Shown here one piece after another: positions 7,560 to 14,356 of a DNA stretch of 19,197 nucleotides. A program made the position numbers and the translations under genes. The stretch is from DASPPF01 sp032906705. Its GTDB lineage: Archaea; Thermoproteota; Nitrososphaeria; Nitrososphaerales; Gagatemarchaeaceae. The notes under the pieces were generated by a model, which was given only the letters and a program-made list of their open reading frames with translations, was not told where the DNA came from and made no database searches. Positions within the stretch are counted from its first letter, which is position 1; each line of letters begins with the position of its first letter. The stretch lies in the NCBI GenBank assembly GCA_032906705.1, contig JAJTZC010000023.1:1-19197 (forward strand), given 5' to 3'.

Positions 7560-7829
7560 TCACGTGCTTTCCCGCCTGTCAAGAACAGCGGCCCTCACCC
7601 GTTCCAGTGCCGCCCCGAGCTCCTTCCTGTCATTCCTCCTGGCTGCCACTGTAACGTCGTTAACCCTGAGCTGGAGGGCCTTGAGTGCCGGGTCGTGGGA
7701 AACCGTGAACTGCTTTCCTATCTCGTTGTTCAATTTGAAGACGGCCGAGAGCACCACGAATTCATCTCCCTTTCCAAGGTACCCCTCGACCGCTGATTCG
7801 AGATCGACGAGGGCATCCAGAATCGTCAA
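7560..7829 (-). CDS. Small helical protein of unknown function (89 aa)
   Basis: I do not recognise this family. The 89 residues have ordinary archaeal composition and predict as mostly alpha-helix (ILDALVDLESAVEGYL, FVVLSAVFKLNNEIGKQF, DPALKALQLRVNDVTVAARR, RKELGAALERVRAAVLDRR), perhaps a small helical bundle, with no Cys, signal peptide or membrane segment. An overlapping plus-strand frame (7512-7796) has a much less protein-like translation. The start is TTG at 7829, about 26 bp from the centre of a palindromic TATA element shared with the divergent glycosyltransferase gene, so the two may be co-regulated. The DUF92 gene follows on the same strand after 88 bp. Confidence 0.6.
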   Translation of the reverse strand: MTILDALVDLESAVEGYLGKGDEFVVLSAVFKLNNEIGKQFTVSHDPALKALQLRVNDVTVAARRNDRKELGAALERVRAAVLDRREST

Positions 7830-7846
7830 TGGAGTGTGTGATGACT

Positions 7847-7864
7847 CGCGTCATTATATACGCG
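7847..7864. promoter_or_regulatory. Palindromic TATA element, probable bidirectional promoter
   Basis: Arms CGCGT (7847-7851) and ACGCG (7860-7864) are perfect inverted repeats around the AT-rich core CATTATAT. The centre is about 28 bp from the plus-strand GTG at 7884 and about 26 bp from the minus-strand TTG at 7829, so one TATA core is suitably placed for leaderless transcripts both ways. The arms could also form a repressor operator. Confidence 0.55.
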
Positions 7865-7883
7865 CCGCAGTTGCTGCAAACCA

Positions 7884-8912
7884 GTGGCGCGCATCCTCTA
7901 CGGTGTAAGCCCGATAGGGCTTGGGCACGCGACGCGTGGGATAGCCGTTGCGGAACGGCTGAGAAACCTGGGCGCGGAAGTATTGTTCGCGAGCGGGGGC
8001 CAAGCCTCCGAGTTTCTCAGGTCCTACGGGTTCGAGACGCAGGACATCATTTCGGAGCCTGTACCGAGCGTGCGGAACGGAGAGATGAAAGGCGCACTTG
8101 CCTGGTACATCAGATACTGGAGGGGTTTCGGCAAGAGCAAACTCAGGGTGCAGCGGCTTTTTTCCAGTTGGAGGCCCGACGTCGTGGTCGGAGACGAAGA
8201 GTTCACCACTGTCTCTCTGGCCCTAGAAAGGGGGATCAATCACGTCATGATTACAGACGAAATGGAGCTTGGATTTGCCAAGACGTGGGTCGCCAAGATG
8301 GCAGAGGCCCGGGTCTCCGCCTGGTACGAGGGACTGCAGGGGCGGGTCTCGCTTCTGGTAGTCCCAGACGAGGGCACAAACACAGGAAACAGGCACTACG
8401 TGGGGCCGATTGTCAGGAGTAGAAGCAAGACCAAGGATGAAGTCATCAAGGAGTTCGCTTTGCCTGGCAGGAGCAGCATGATTCTTCACGCGATGAGTGG
8501 AAGCGGACTCGGCTCTCACCTATTGGACACGGCGATTCAGGCGGTGAGGTCGATTCCTGACTCGGTCCTCGTCGTGATGGGTAACAGGGGCCGAAGTGTA
8601 ACAGGCGAACGTGTGTTCGACCTCGGGGTCGTTAGGGAAGGTCAAAACTTGGTCGCATCCGCCGACCTGGTGATATCGACGGCTGGCAAGAGCACGATTG
8701 ACGAAGCGGCAAACTTCGGCACGCCCATTATTGCCATTCCGATAAGGAACCACGCGGAGCAGGAGAGGAACGCGGCAGCGCTCGGGTTCAGTTACGAAGA
8801 CGTAGGACGTATCGGAGAATTGGCGAGTGCGAGAATAGGCGGGCGCACGACCCCACGCAATTTCGATGGTGCCGAACGGGTCTCGCGGATTATCGCTGGT
8901 CTGTTCTCCTAG
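7884..8912 (+). CDS. Predicted glycosyltransferase, MJ1255-like (GT-B fold, MurG/YjiC-related)
   Basis: A 342-aa cytoplasmic enzyme of the two-domain GT-B type, expected to move a sugar from a nucleotide donor to an unidentified lipid, glycan or protein acceptor. The N-terminal domain opens with ARILYGVSPIGLGHATRGIAVAERL, whose GxGHxxR loop is typical of MurG/GT28-like enzymes, followed by PDVVVGDEEFTTVSLALERGI. The C-terminal donor-binding domain contains ASADLVISTAGKSTIDEAANFGTPIIAIPIRNHAEQERNAAAL, the usual nucleotide-sugar site. Its length fits the archaeal MJ1255 group. The GTG start is supported by the TATA element about 28 bp upstream, and there is no Shine-Dalgarno sequence. It converges with the regulator gene, leaving 8 bp between stops. 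Confidence 0.85.
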   Translation: MARILYGVSPIGLGHATRGIAVAERLRNLGAEVLFASGGQASEFLRSYGFETQDIISEPVPSVRNGEMKGALAWYIRYWRGFGKSKLRVQRLFSSWRPDVVVGDEEFTTVSLALERGINHVMITDEMELGFAKTWVAKMAEARVSAWYEGLQGRVSLLVVPDEGTNTGNRHYVGPIVRSRSKTKDEVIKEFALPGRSSMILHAMSGSGLGSHLLDTAIQAVRSIPDSVLVVMGNRGRSVTGERVFDLGVVREGQNLVASADLVISTAGKSTIDEAANFGTPIIAIPIRNHAEQERNAAALGFSYEDVGRIGELASARIGGRTTPRNFDGAERVSRIIAGLFS

Positions 8913-8920
8913 TGAAGCGG

Positions 8921-9610
8921 CTAGTGAAGTGCTTTCAGCGACGAAATCAGCGCCGCGTCGTCGGCCGCGCCAGACAAGGCCAGGACTATGCCCTCGCGCT
9001 TTGCGAGCTCAATCGCGAGCGGGTCGACCTCCTTGGGGCCGTGGATCACGACCATCCTGGGCTTCAGCTGCGAGACCCTTATCGCCACGAGAGGGCTCCT
9101 CCCCATGCCGACTTTCGTGAAAATCAGGGCACGCTCGGTGGTTGCGCCGAAAATCCTGTAGAAATCGTAGCCGGACAACGCGTAAATCGTCTTTATGCTG
9201 TCGACAACAGTGTATCCATAGAGCCGGACGCCTCGCTCATCGCCCGCGAGAACGCTGCCCTTGACAGCGGCAATGATCTTGGAGGCGTCGACTGATGTCT
9301 GGAACTCGCCGATTGCAAGTATCGCAGCGTCCTTTTCCGTAGAGACAAGCTTCGACACGACTCTCTCTTTCGCCTCGTCAAGGCTGACCAGACCTTCCAC
9401 ATACTTCCTGACGAATTGCACGCCTGGGGACGGGCGTCGGCCGCTCTCGTAGTCACTGAGCACCGATGGTGAAATGTGCAGAGTCCTCGCGAGCGTCACC
9501 TGCTTTATCCCGAGTTTCTCTCGCCACGCCCTCATCGCTCTTCCGGGGTCGAGGTTAGCGACCACGCTCCCTGCGATCTTCGCAACTGCGTCGGAATTGT
9601 GGGCTTCCAA
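8921..9610 (-). CDS. Archaeal XRE-type transcriptional regulator (COG1709-like)
   Basis: A likely DNA-binding regulator of 229 aa. An N-terminal XRE/Cro helix-turn-helix reads MRAWREKLGIKQVTLARTLHISPSVLSDYESGRR. A C-terminal domain found in archaeal regulators includes YGYTVVDSIKTIYALSGYDFYRIFGATTERALIF, then GRSPLVAIRVSQLKPRMVVIHGPKEVDPLAIELAKREGI; its ligand is unknown. The open frame extends to a TTG at 9706, but the first residues from there are not family-like and fall inside a direct repeat. I prefer the TTG at 9610, which has a TATA-like box (9636-9645) about 30 bp upstream. GTG at 9565 is another possibility. The gene borders the repeat-bounded hydrolase region. Confidence 0.8.
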   Translation of the reverse strand: MEAHNSDAVAKIAGSVVANLDPGRAMRAWREKLGIKQVTLARTLHISPSVLSDYESGRRPSPGVQFVRKYVEGLVSLDEAKERVVSKLVSTEKDAAILAIGEFQTSVDASKIIAAVKGSVLAGDERGVRLYGYTVVDSIKTIYALSGYDFYRIFGATTERALIFTKVGMGRSPLVAIRVSQLKPRMVVIHGPKEVDPLAIELAKREGIVLALSGAADDAALISSLKALH

Positions 9611-9635
9611 GGCTGTTAGGCGTTTAGCGAAGGGG

Positions 9636-9645
9636 GTATTAACCT
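9636..9645 (-). promoter_or_regulatory. TATA-like box before the XRE-type regulator
   Basis: GGTTAATACC on the minus strand, about 30 bp before the TTG at 9610. It is itself nearly palindromic, so autoregulation is possible. Confidence 0.4.
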
Positions 9646-9683
9646 GTGTCGATGTCTTGTTCGGAGCCAGAGCGCGACCTAGG

Positions 9684-9779
9684 GCAACGTTAGGCGACCC
9701 ATCCAAGCCCTTCGACGTGACAGGGCATTCAAGGCTCCGAGCACGACAAATAGGGACAGGAATGCGCTAATCGTTCACA
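9684..9779. repeat. Left copy of a ~96 bp direct repeat
   Basis: Aligned by hand with 11284-11378: about 13 mismatches and one 1-base gap over 96 bases, or about 85% identity, with exact cores such as GAGCACGACAAATAG. Both copies have the same orientation and bracket about 1.5 kb that includes the alpha/beta hydrolase gene. Neither copy shows a conserved reading frame. Confidence 0.85.
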
Positions 9780-10005
9780 CCTTTCTTCGAATCCCTTACC
9801 CAACTCTTGCGTCCGACGGCTCTGTCAAGTCTGGGGTGGCTGGGTGCAGAATTCTATCGCCAAACCTGCCGCGGCCAGTATGCTCCTGGCAGCCGCTTGG
9901 ATTCGGAATTTCGACAAATCTCACTAAAGTAAAGGTAGCGAGGGGTCGAATCCCACCGGGCCCCCTTAGCCTCTCTCCTTGATGACGACAAGTTGCTAAC
10001 GAAGG
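9780..10005. other. Non-coding stretch with tRNA-3'-like debris
   Basis: No credible gene. It holds a T-loop-like motif at 9786-9800, a hairpin (stems GCCAG/CTGGC at 9874-9878 and 9886-9890) and the tRNA-3'-like fragment listed separately. Open frames here are short and compositionally odd on both strands. Confidence 0.5.
9937..9965 (+). pseudogene. tRNA 3'-end-like fragment (T-arm plus acceptor strand)
   Basis: GGGGTCGAATCCC (9942-9954) followed by ACCGGGCCCC resembles the T-loop and 3' acceptor strand of archaeal tRNAs that start GGGCCCG. Four of five T-stem pairs can form, but T54 is replaced by G. No complementary 5' half (GGGCCCG) is found in the preceding 100 bases, so this is a fragment, possibly an old attachment site, and not a working tRNA. 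Confidence 0.35.
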
Positions 10006-10013
10006 GTTTTTGT
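10006..10013 (+). promoter_or_regulatory. TATA-like box before the alpha/beta hydrolase
   Basis: GTTTTTGT is centred about 30 bp before the ATG at 10040, favouring that start over the TTG at 10010, which lies inside the box. Confidence 0.4.
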
Positions 10014-10039
10014 CCCATGGTTGCAAAAAAGTGAATGAG

Positions 10040-10936
10040 ATGGTTAGTGTTCCGGATAACTCTGGAGAGCTACAAGGCGGTGGGAGAACCGAACATTTCA
10101 TGATGTCAGACGGGTTCCAGCTGTGCTACCGGCGATGTAAGCCAACAACCGACCGGCGAGGGGCGATACTCTGCATTCATGGGACAGGTGAAAACTCGGA
10201 ATTCTTCAGGCCTGTCGGCGAGGACTTGGCCAAGGCGGGCTACGAAGTCTACGCTGTTGATCTTCGGGGGTTTGGGCTCTCGACCGAGGAGGACCTTCTG
10301 CGCGGCGATACACATTCATTCAAACGCCATCTACAAGACCTCGTCGAAGTGATGACTCTGATACGTGGAGAGCATCCAACCGAAGCCGTTTTCTTGTTGG
10401 GTCACAGTCATGGCTGTGCATACGCGCTCTGGTGCGCAGCGAACCATCCCGAATTGATCCGCGGTGTTGTGCTCGCGGCGCCTCCGGTAGAATCAACATC
10501 TAAGGTGAACAAAAGACAATACGCGAAGTTCGCCCTCCTACTTCTTTTCGCCCCGAAGTCCATGTTCAGCTTTGGCGACAGAGGAAAGCCCGACCCAAGG
10601 ATTCCTCAGGATTCGCCAGTAGCCGAAAGCGTGAGCATCCGATGGCTCTATGGCTCGAAGAAGCTCTTGTTGGACCCCCTATTCGGGAATGCCGCGAGGA
10701 TGCTGTCACCGGTTCTCATCCTGCAAGGCAAGCGAGACACGGTGACACTGCCGCAGGGGGCGAGGAATCTCCTTGAGCGGCTTGGGACCCAAGACAAGAC
10801 GATGCATCTCTTCGAAGGAGCGGACCACTTCCTGTATGATGAGTTCGTACCAACGAGAGGGAGCGGTGACACGGTTGGAAGGCGGGTTCTGGTTGACGTG
10901 CTCGTTGGCTGGCTTGATCGAATCACTCACCTATGA
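10040..10936 (+). CDS. Alpha/beta hydrolase (monoacylglycerol lipase/lysophospholipase-like)
   Basis: A 298-aa serine hydrolase, probably cytoplasmic since no signal peptide is seen. The oxyanion-hole motif is ILCIHGTGENSEFF, followed by VYAVDLRGFGLST. The nucleophile elbow is GHSHG with Ser about 123, the acidic residue is in QGKRDTVTLP (Asp about 233) and the His is in GADHFLYDE (about 263), giving a complete Ser-Asp-His triad. The layout matches the PldB/monoacylglycerol lipase group, which cleaves ester bonds of acyl lipids; archaeal membranes are ether-linked, so the substrate is uncertain. In-frame TTG and GTG codons at 10010 and 10031 are poorer starts. The gene is isolated, lies between two direct repeats and tRNA-like debris, and by eye is somewhat less GC-rich than its neighbours, all suggesting acquisition by transfer. 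Confidence 0.88.
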   Translation: MVSVPDNSGELQGGGRTEHFMMSDGFQLCYRRCKPTTDRRGAILCIHGTGENSEFFRPVGEDLAKAGYEVYAVDLRGFGLSTEEDLLRGDTHSFKRHLQDLVEVMTLIRGEHPTEAVFLLGHSHGCAYALWCAANHPELIRGVVLAAPPVESTSKVNKRQYAKFALLLLFAPKSMFSFGDRGKPDPRIPQDSPVAESVSIRWLYGSKKLLLDPLFGNAARMLSPVLILQGKRDTVTLPQGARNLLERLGTQDKTMHLFEGADHFLYDEFVPTRGSGDTVGRRVLVDVLVGWLDRITHL

Positions 10937-11021
10937 CACCTGTGAACTAAGATGAGACTGCTGGAGCCATGTAAGCCCTCGTTTCTTCCTCGGAATCCAC
11001 TCTTCGGACCCATTCAGGGGC

Positions 11022-11034
11022 GAATCCCTTCCGG
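11022..11034 (+). repeat. 13-bp direct repeat, copy 1
   Basis: Exact match to 11190-11202 (GAATCCCTTCCGG). Its first eight bases also occur at 9789-9796, just outside the left 96 bp repeat. Confidence 0.6.
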
Positions 11035-11189
11035 CCCGCATGAGGCCCCGGGTTCGACTCCACTTCCAGACACCTATACGTTTCGACTCCCGTCGGGTCC
11101 GCAGATAATCCTGATTTGATTCTTTTAGATTGAAATGCATTCGTCTTGAGCTGATTTCGGTCAGTTGCAAACTTGGGCGCATTAGAATT

Positions 11190-11202
11190 GAATCCCTTCC
11201 GG
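11190..11202 (+). repeat. 13-bp direct repeat, copy 2
   Basis: Exact match to 11022-11034, 168 bp away, in the same orientation. Confidence 0.6.
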
Positions 11203-11283
11203 ATCGAACCCTTCGGCCTTGTTGGTGCATTCATACGCGAGCGGTGTGACATGAACGGCATGGAGGGAGACCGCCCGCCTGGA

Positions 11284-11378
11284 GCAACGTCATGCGACCC
11301 ATCAAAGCCCTTCGACATGAAAGGTCATTCGAGTCTTTGAGCACGACAAATAGAGACAGAAACGCGCTATCGTTCACA
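11284..11378. repeat. Right copy of the ~96 bp direct repeat
   Basis: Partner of 9684-9779. It overlaps the stop codon of the HerA gene (11374-11376), while the left copy lies upstream of the XRE-type regulator, so the DNA between could have been inserted or duplicated at this junction. Confidence 0.85.
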
Positions 11379-12786
11379 GCTTTTGTTGGGGGGTCACCTC
11401 GACCGCTTCCTGAAAGAAGGTCCGGGTCTCCCCCGTAGAAGGCGCATCAAACGGGTCTACGCCCACCATGACTGGGAGGTTGTTCACGACGTGCCCGAGG
11501 ACCAGACAAACCCTTGGAGGGAGCGTCCTCACTATTGCCTTGACTGTGTCGGTGTCCGCCATCGAGGCCTGTGAGACCATGGAGAGGTCGCCGTCGTTGC
11601 TGAAATTGTAGAGGAAGATGTTGTCCACCTGCCTGTAGATTTTCTGGTCAATGGCGTCGGGCTGGTTCGTCACGAATACTGTGAACACGCCGAAGTGCCT
11701 CATCCTGGTGATCAGGTCCTCCCAGTAGGTCTCCCTCAGGTAGAGGTGGGCTTCTTCGGCGAAGAGGAAGACAGGGGGAGCTTTCCTCTGCTCCAGGAGT
11801 TCCACGAGCTTTGATAGTATCAGCTCGACCGTCATCCTCCGGTTCAGGGGCGATACGCCGCTCAGCGAGATGACCAAAGACCCCCCATCCTTGCTGGAGC
11901 GGAAGAACTCTAGCAGGTCGAACTGCTTCTCGGGAGCGTCGGTGAAGAGGCCGCATGATGCGATTGTGTGATAGCGTGCGAACAGGGCGTCCCTCACAAA
12001 CTCGTTGCAATGCCACTGGTGGATTGCGCTCTCCAGCATGCCCAGGGTGAGGTCTCCCCGATCCTCTAGGGACTCCCAAATCTTCACGAACTCCCTTAGC
12101 GAGGTTCCAGGCATCTCGAGCGAGTGCGTCAGGAGCGATGTCATGGAGCGAATGCCCACTGATGCAAGCGAGAGCTTCAGCTCCCTTCCTGGCCTGAGAA
12201 CCTTGACTCTGTGCGCCGTTTGGGTCCTGCTCCCATCTCTCCGGAGCCCGATGACGCCGTACTCGTCATTTAGGTCGAAGACTATGCTGTAAGCTCCATG
12301 TTCAAGCAATCCCCGGAGGAGGATCTTCGCAAGATGTGACTTGCCTGACTCCTTCCTGCCCGTTATGACAGTGATTCTGCCATCCAATGCCTCCGCCGGG
12401 ATCGAGAACTCATAGTCGCCGTCGACCTTTCCGACCATAATCCTCCTGTGTCCCAGAGTCGAGACGCCCTCGGTCAGCTCGCTAACCATGAGCCTTGTGA
12501 CCCTCGAGTTGGTCCTGGAAGGCATCCAGTCGATGCGTGGGCTCAGCTTCCCGCGTACTACAGTCCCACGCGCCTTGCAGAGGAGTATCCTCATGTCCCG
12601 GATGATGGAGGACATTGTTGAGAGCTCGGTGGGGTCATCTGTTACTCCAGGAGCTGAGGCCGAAAGGACCTCCTCTCTCGCGATTTCCTCTTCTATGCCG
12701 TCGATGTCCAGGTAGCGCTCGTCGTATATCTGGAGCACGAGGCTCTTCTTGTCTTGGCTGGCCAGGATGTAGTCGCCTATCTTCAC
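11374..12786 (-). CDS. herA: HerA-like DNA translocase/helicase ATPase
   Basis: A hexameric FtsK/HerA-type ATPase that works with NurA to resect DNA ends for recombination repair. From the GTG at 12786 it has 470 residues: an N-terminal beta-barrel, Walker A ITGRKESGKSHL (about 141-152), an Asp-rich strand SIVFDLNDEYGVIGL, Walker B PPVFLFAEEAHLYL (about 337-350), a sensor-like FTVFVTNQPDAIDQKIYRQVDNIFLYNF, and a short C-terminal tail. The P-loop sequence deviates from the common GxTGSGKSN. The 20 codons before this GTG stay open and encode ILVVASSKEDV, which aligns with the first barrel strand of known HerA, so the real start may be the CTG at 12846. The nurA gene lies just upstream on the same strand (62 bp, or 2 bp with the CTG start). 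Its last codons enter a direct repeat. Confidence 0.88.
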   Translation of the reverse strand: MKIGDYILASQDKKSLVLQIYDERYLDIDGIEEEIAREEVLSASAPGVTDDPTELSTMSSIIRDMRILLCKARGTVVRGKLSPRIDWMPSRTNSRVTRLMVSELTEGVSTLGHRRIMVGKVDGDYEFSIPAEALDGRITVITGRKESGKSHLAKILLRGLLEHGAYSIVFDLNDEYGVIGLRRDGSRTQTAHRVKVLRPGRELKLSLASVGIRSMTSLLTHSLEMPGTSLREFVKIWESLEDRGDLTLGMLESAIHQWHCNEFVRDALFARYHTIASCGLFTDAPEKQFDLLEFFRSSKDGGSLVISLSGVSPLNRRMTVELILSKLVELLEQRKAPPVFLFAEEAHLYLRETYWEDLITRMRHFGVFTVFVTNQPDAIDQKIYRQVDNIFLYNFSNDGDLSMVSQASMADTDTVKAIVRTLPPRVCLVLGHVVNNLPVMVGVDPFDAPSTGETRTFFQEAVEVTPQQKL

Positions 12787-12848
12787 GTCCTCCTTGGACG
12801 ATGCGACGACAAGGATGTCGTCCGCCTCTTTCTTTAGTATCTTCAGCC

Positions 12849-13856
12849 CTAGGCGCCCCCCTTGAAGCTGCCCAGAGCGATTGTTCTCAGCGTGAAGGTC
12901 GGAAGCCGCCTCAGCTTGAACTTCTTCGTGACGAAGGCCTTCAGGGCTTGGTTTTCGGCCCTCGAGAACACAGAAAGGTGGTGGGCCGCCTTCAAGGACT
13001 CTGGGTAGCCTGCGGCGAAAGCGTCGTTCCAGAGCAATCTTCCTAGAGCCTTCTCCACGGGCTCGTTCAGGCCGGCAAGGTCGAGCCGGAAGACGAGGCC
13101 GTCGGCTGTGAACTTGGCCAGCACTGTCTTGACCATGCCGCTGTCCAGAATGTGGTAGACCGCGCCCTGCGCGTTTGACAGCGAGCTCGCCGCGCCCTCG
13201 GAGAAGATTAGGTGGCTTGACTTTGAGAATCCGATGAGATAGTTTCCCGCGGGTCGTGCATCAGGAAGGGCGCCCGAGAACTGGCCGAAGGGATGTTTGA
13301 GAGAGCCGTCCGCCACCACGGTCATCTCTCGGTCGGATACAAGTAGGGATTCGATCACCCTGCGCTCGATGATGTTGCGTATGACGTTCTCCGCGATGGC
13401 CCGGTCGGCCAGAAACATGCTGAGCTCGGCCGGGGATAAATCAGACCTTATTCCAGACAGCCCCGCGGAAGATGCGTAGACCAGTATCGGGCCCATCCTG
13501 AAGAATCGCCTGAGCGCACCTTCCCTCGAGATTCCGACAGCTGTCCTTGCGGCGTAGAGTGCGCCGTCAGATGTCTCTCCCAGCAACACACACGTAGAGT
13601 CGACGGACGCGACCGGTCGCCCTTCTTTGATGGGAATTATGCACCCAGGGACCACAGTCGCGTCTGTCTCCTCGAAGTATGGATACAGCTCCTTCCCGTA
13701 CCTGCTGAACACGAAGCTCCTTCCGGAGAGCTCCTGCTCCGCGTTCCGCGTTAGCTCTTCGAATCCCTGCCTGAACTCCCTCGCGACGGGGTCGAGCAGT
13801 TCGAGGTTGTCGATGTCGGGAAGGCTTAATATGCTGCTGTCCAAGTTGGCCAACAT
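12849..13856 (-). CDS. nurA: NurA-like 5'-3' nuclease
   Basis: The Mn-dependent nuclease partner of HerA in DNA end resection. From the ATG at 13856 it has 335 residues; the frame stays open to 13952, but the extra 32 residues overlap the divergent gene and are not family-like. The NurA core is visible: PVASVDSTCVLLGE with the first metal-binding Asp about residue 86, VVADGSLKHP with the second about 183, YLIGFSKSSHLIF, and the C-terminal AAGYPESLKAAHHLSVFSRAENQALKAFV helix typical of the family. No Mre11 or Rad50 gene is adjacent, although these often accompany nurA-herA in archaea. TATA-like sequence (CTTATC on the minus strand, about 13876-13881) precedes the ATG, and the plus-strand gene at 13928 diverges from the same 71 bp gap. 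Confidence 0.85.
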   Translation of the reverse strand: MLANLDSSILSLPDIDNLELLDPVAREFRQGFEELTRNAEQELSGRSFVFSRYGKELYPYFEETDATVVPGCIIPIKEGRPVASVDSTCVLLGETSDGALYAARTAVGISREGALRRFFRMGPILVYASSAGLSGIRSDLSPAELSMFLADRAIAENVIRNIIERRVIESLLVSDREMTVVADGSLKHPFGQFSGALPDARPAGNYLIGFSKSSHLIFSEGAASSLSNAQGAVYHILDSGMVKTVLAKFTADGLVFRLDLAGLNEPVEKALGRLLWNDAFAAGYPESLKAAHHLSVFSRAENQALKAFVTKKFKLRRLPTFTLRTIALGSFKGGA

Positions 13857-13896
13857 AGGTAGGGAGTGCTGGGTAGATAAGCATTGCGCAATATGG

Positions 13897-13905
13897 CCAA
13901 TAACA
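13897..13905 (+). promoter_or_regulatory. TATA-like box before the small winged-helix-like gene
   Basis: CCAATAACA is centred about 27 bp before the TTG at 13928. The gap also serves the divergent nurA gene. Confidence 0.35.
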
Positions 13906-13927
13906 ACAGCAAGGCGAGCTTCCAGAG

Positions 13928-14341
13928 TTGAGTTCAGGCAGCGCCCCGGCAAACGTCACCGTGAAGCTCAAGCGTGGGTCTTGGGAAATCGAGATAACCT
14001 GTCCCGAAGACAGGGTGCAGCAGGCCGTAGAGAGCGTCCTCGCGGGGATGACTTCGAAGGAACCTAGTGTTATTGAACAACCTGCCTCAGACGAAGGGGA
14101 AAGGCGTTTTGAGACGTGCAGGGGCCTTATCGTGACGCTCTGGAGGGAAGGTTGGTTCGGGGACCCCAGGGCCCTGTCAGAAGTGCATGACGAGATGAGC
14201 AAGAGAGGGTACCACTACGACAGGACAGCCGTGGCCCACACCCTTGTCGACCTAGTCAGGGAAGGAACACTATTCAGGGACGGCAGCGCGCGCAACTACA
14301 GGTACGTCCAGAAGAGACCGATGGAGAACCAGAAGGCGTGA
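13928..14341 (+). CDS. Small putative DNA-binding protein: beta-beta-alpha module plus winged-helix-like domain (paralogue A)
   Basis: No named family recognised. Residues about 9-41 (NVTVKLKRGSWEIEITCPEDRVQQAVESVLAGM) look like two beta-strands and a helix. Residues about 60-130 (GLIVTLWREGWFGDPRALSEVHDEMSKRGYHYDRTAVAHTLVDLVREGTLFRDGSARNYRYV) look like a winged helix with a C-terminal wing. Both parts align end to end with the protein at 16586-17038, and the N-terminal part also with the one at 15990-16508. It is divergent from nurA and converges with the PiT gene (15 bp apart). A transcription or chromatin role is inference. The start is TTG at 13928, with a TATA-like box about 27 bp upstream. 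Confidence 0.72.
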   Translation: MSSGSAPANVTVKLKRGSWEIEITCPEDRVQQAVESVLAGMTSKEPSVIEQPASDEGERRFETCRGLIVTLWREGWFGDPRALSEVHDEMSKRGYHYDRTAVAHTLVDLVREGTLFRDGSARNYRYVQKRPMENQKA

Positions 14342-14356
14342 AATGAGGGCGAATCC

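Larger units (their letters stand above)
10937..11283. other. Non-coding stretch with repeated T-arm-like motifs
   Basis: No credible gene on either strand; the open frames are low-complexity translations of the motifs. The 13-mer GAATCCCTTCCGG occurs exactly twice (11022-11034 and 11190-11202). GGGTTCGACTCC (11050-11061), TTTCGACTCCCG (11081-11092) and ATCGAACCCTTCGG (11203-11216) resemble tRNA T-loops on the same strand. Their flanks do not form proper T-stems. About 11100-11180 is visibly AT-richer than the rest of the window. Confidence 0.5.

Noticed and set aside
7512..7796. Plus-strand 94-codon open frame opposite the 89-aa gene
   Set aside because: The translation is rich in Pro, Cys and His with no family-like pattern. 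The overlapping minus-strand frame is more protein-like and has a well-placed promoter.
9611..9706. Longer N-terminus for the XRE-type regulator (TTG at 9706)
   Set aside because: The extra 32 residues look non-conserved and their first codons lie in the direct repeat. A TATA-like box sits inside the extension.
9873..9965. A complete tRNA gene ending at the CGGGCCC acceptor-like sequence
   Set aside because: No matching 5' acceptor strand, D-arm or anticodon arm could be folded in the preceding 100 bases; only the 3' portion is tRNA-like.
9796..10101. Minus-strand 101-codon frame before the hydrolase
   Set aside because: No recognisable domain and atypical composition; it overlaps the hydrolase promoter and start.
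10931..11318. Minus-strand open frames of about 99 and 123 codons
   Set aside because: Low-complexity, basic translations that simply read through the T-arm-like motifs. There is no promoter or conserved domain, and the overlapping frames are equally poor.
9684..11378. Insertion sequence or integrase-bearing element
   Set aside because: No transposase or integrase gene, and the repeats are direct, not terminal inverted, so I call only repeats and a possible relic.
13857..13952. Longer N-terminus for NurA
   Set aside because: It would overlap the divergent small gene and its promoter, and the extra residues are not NurA-like.
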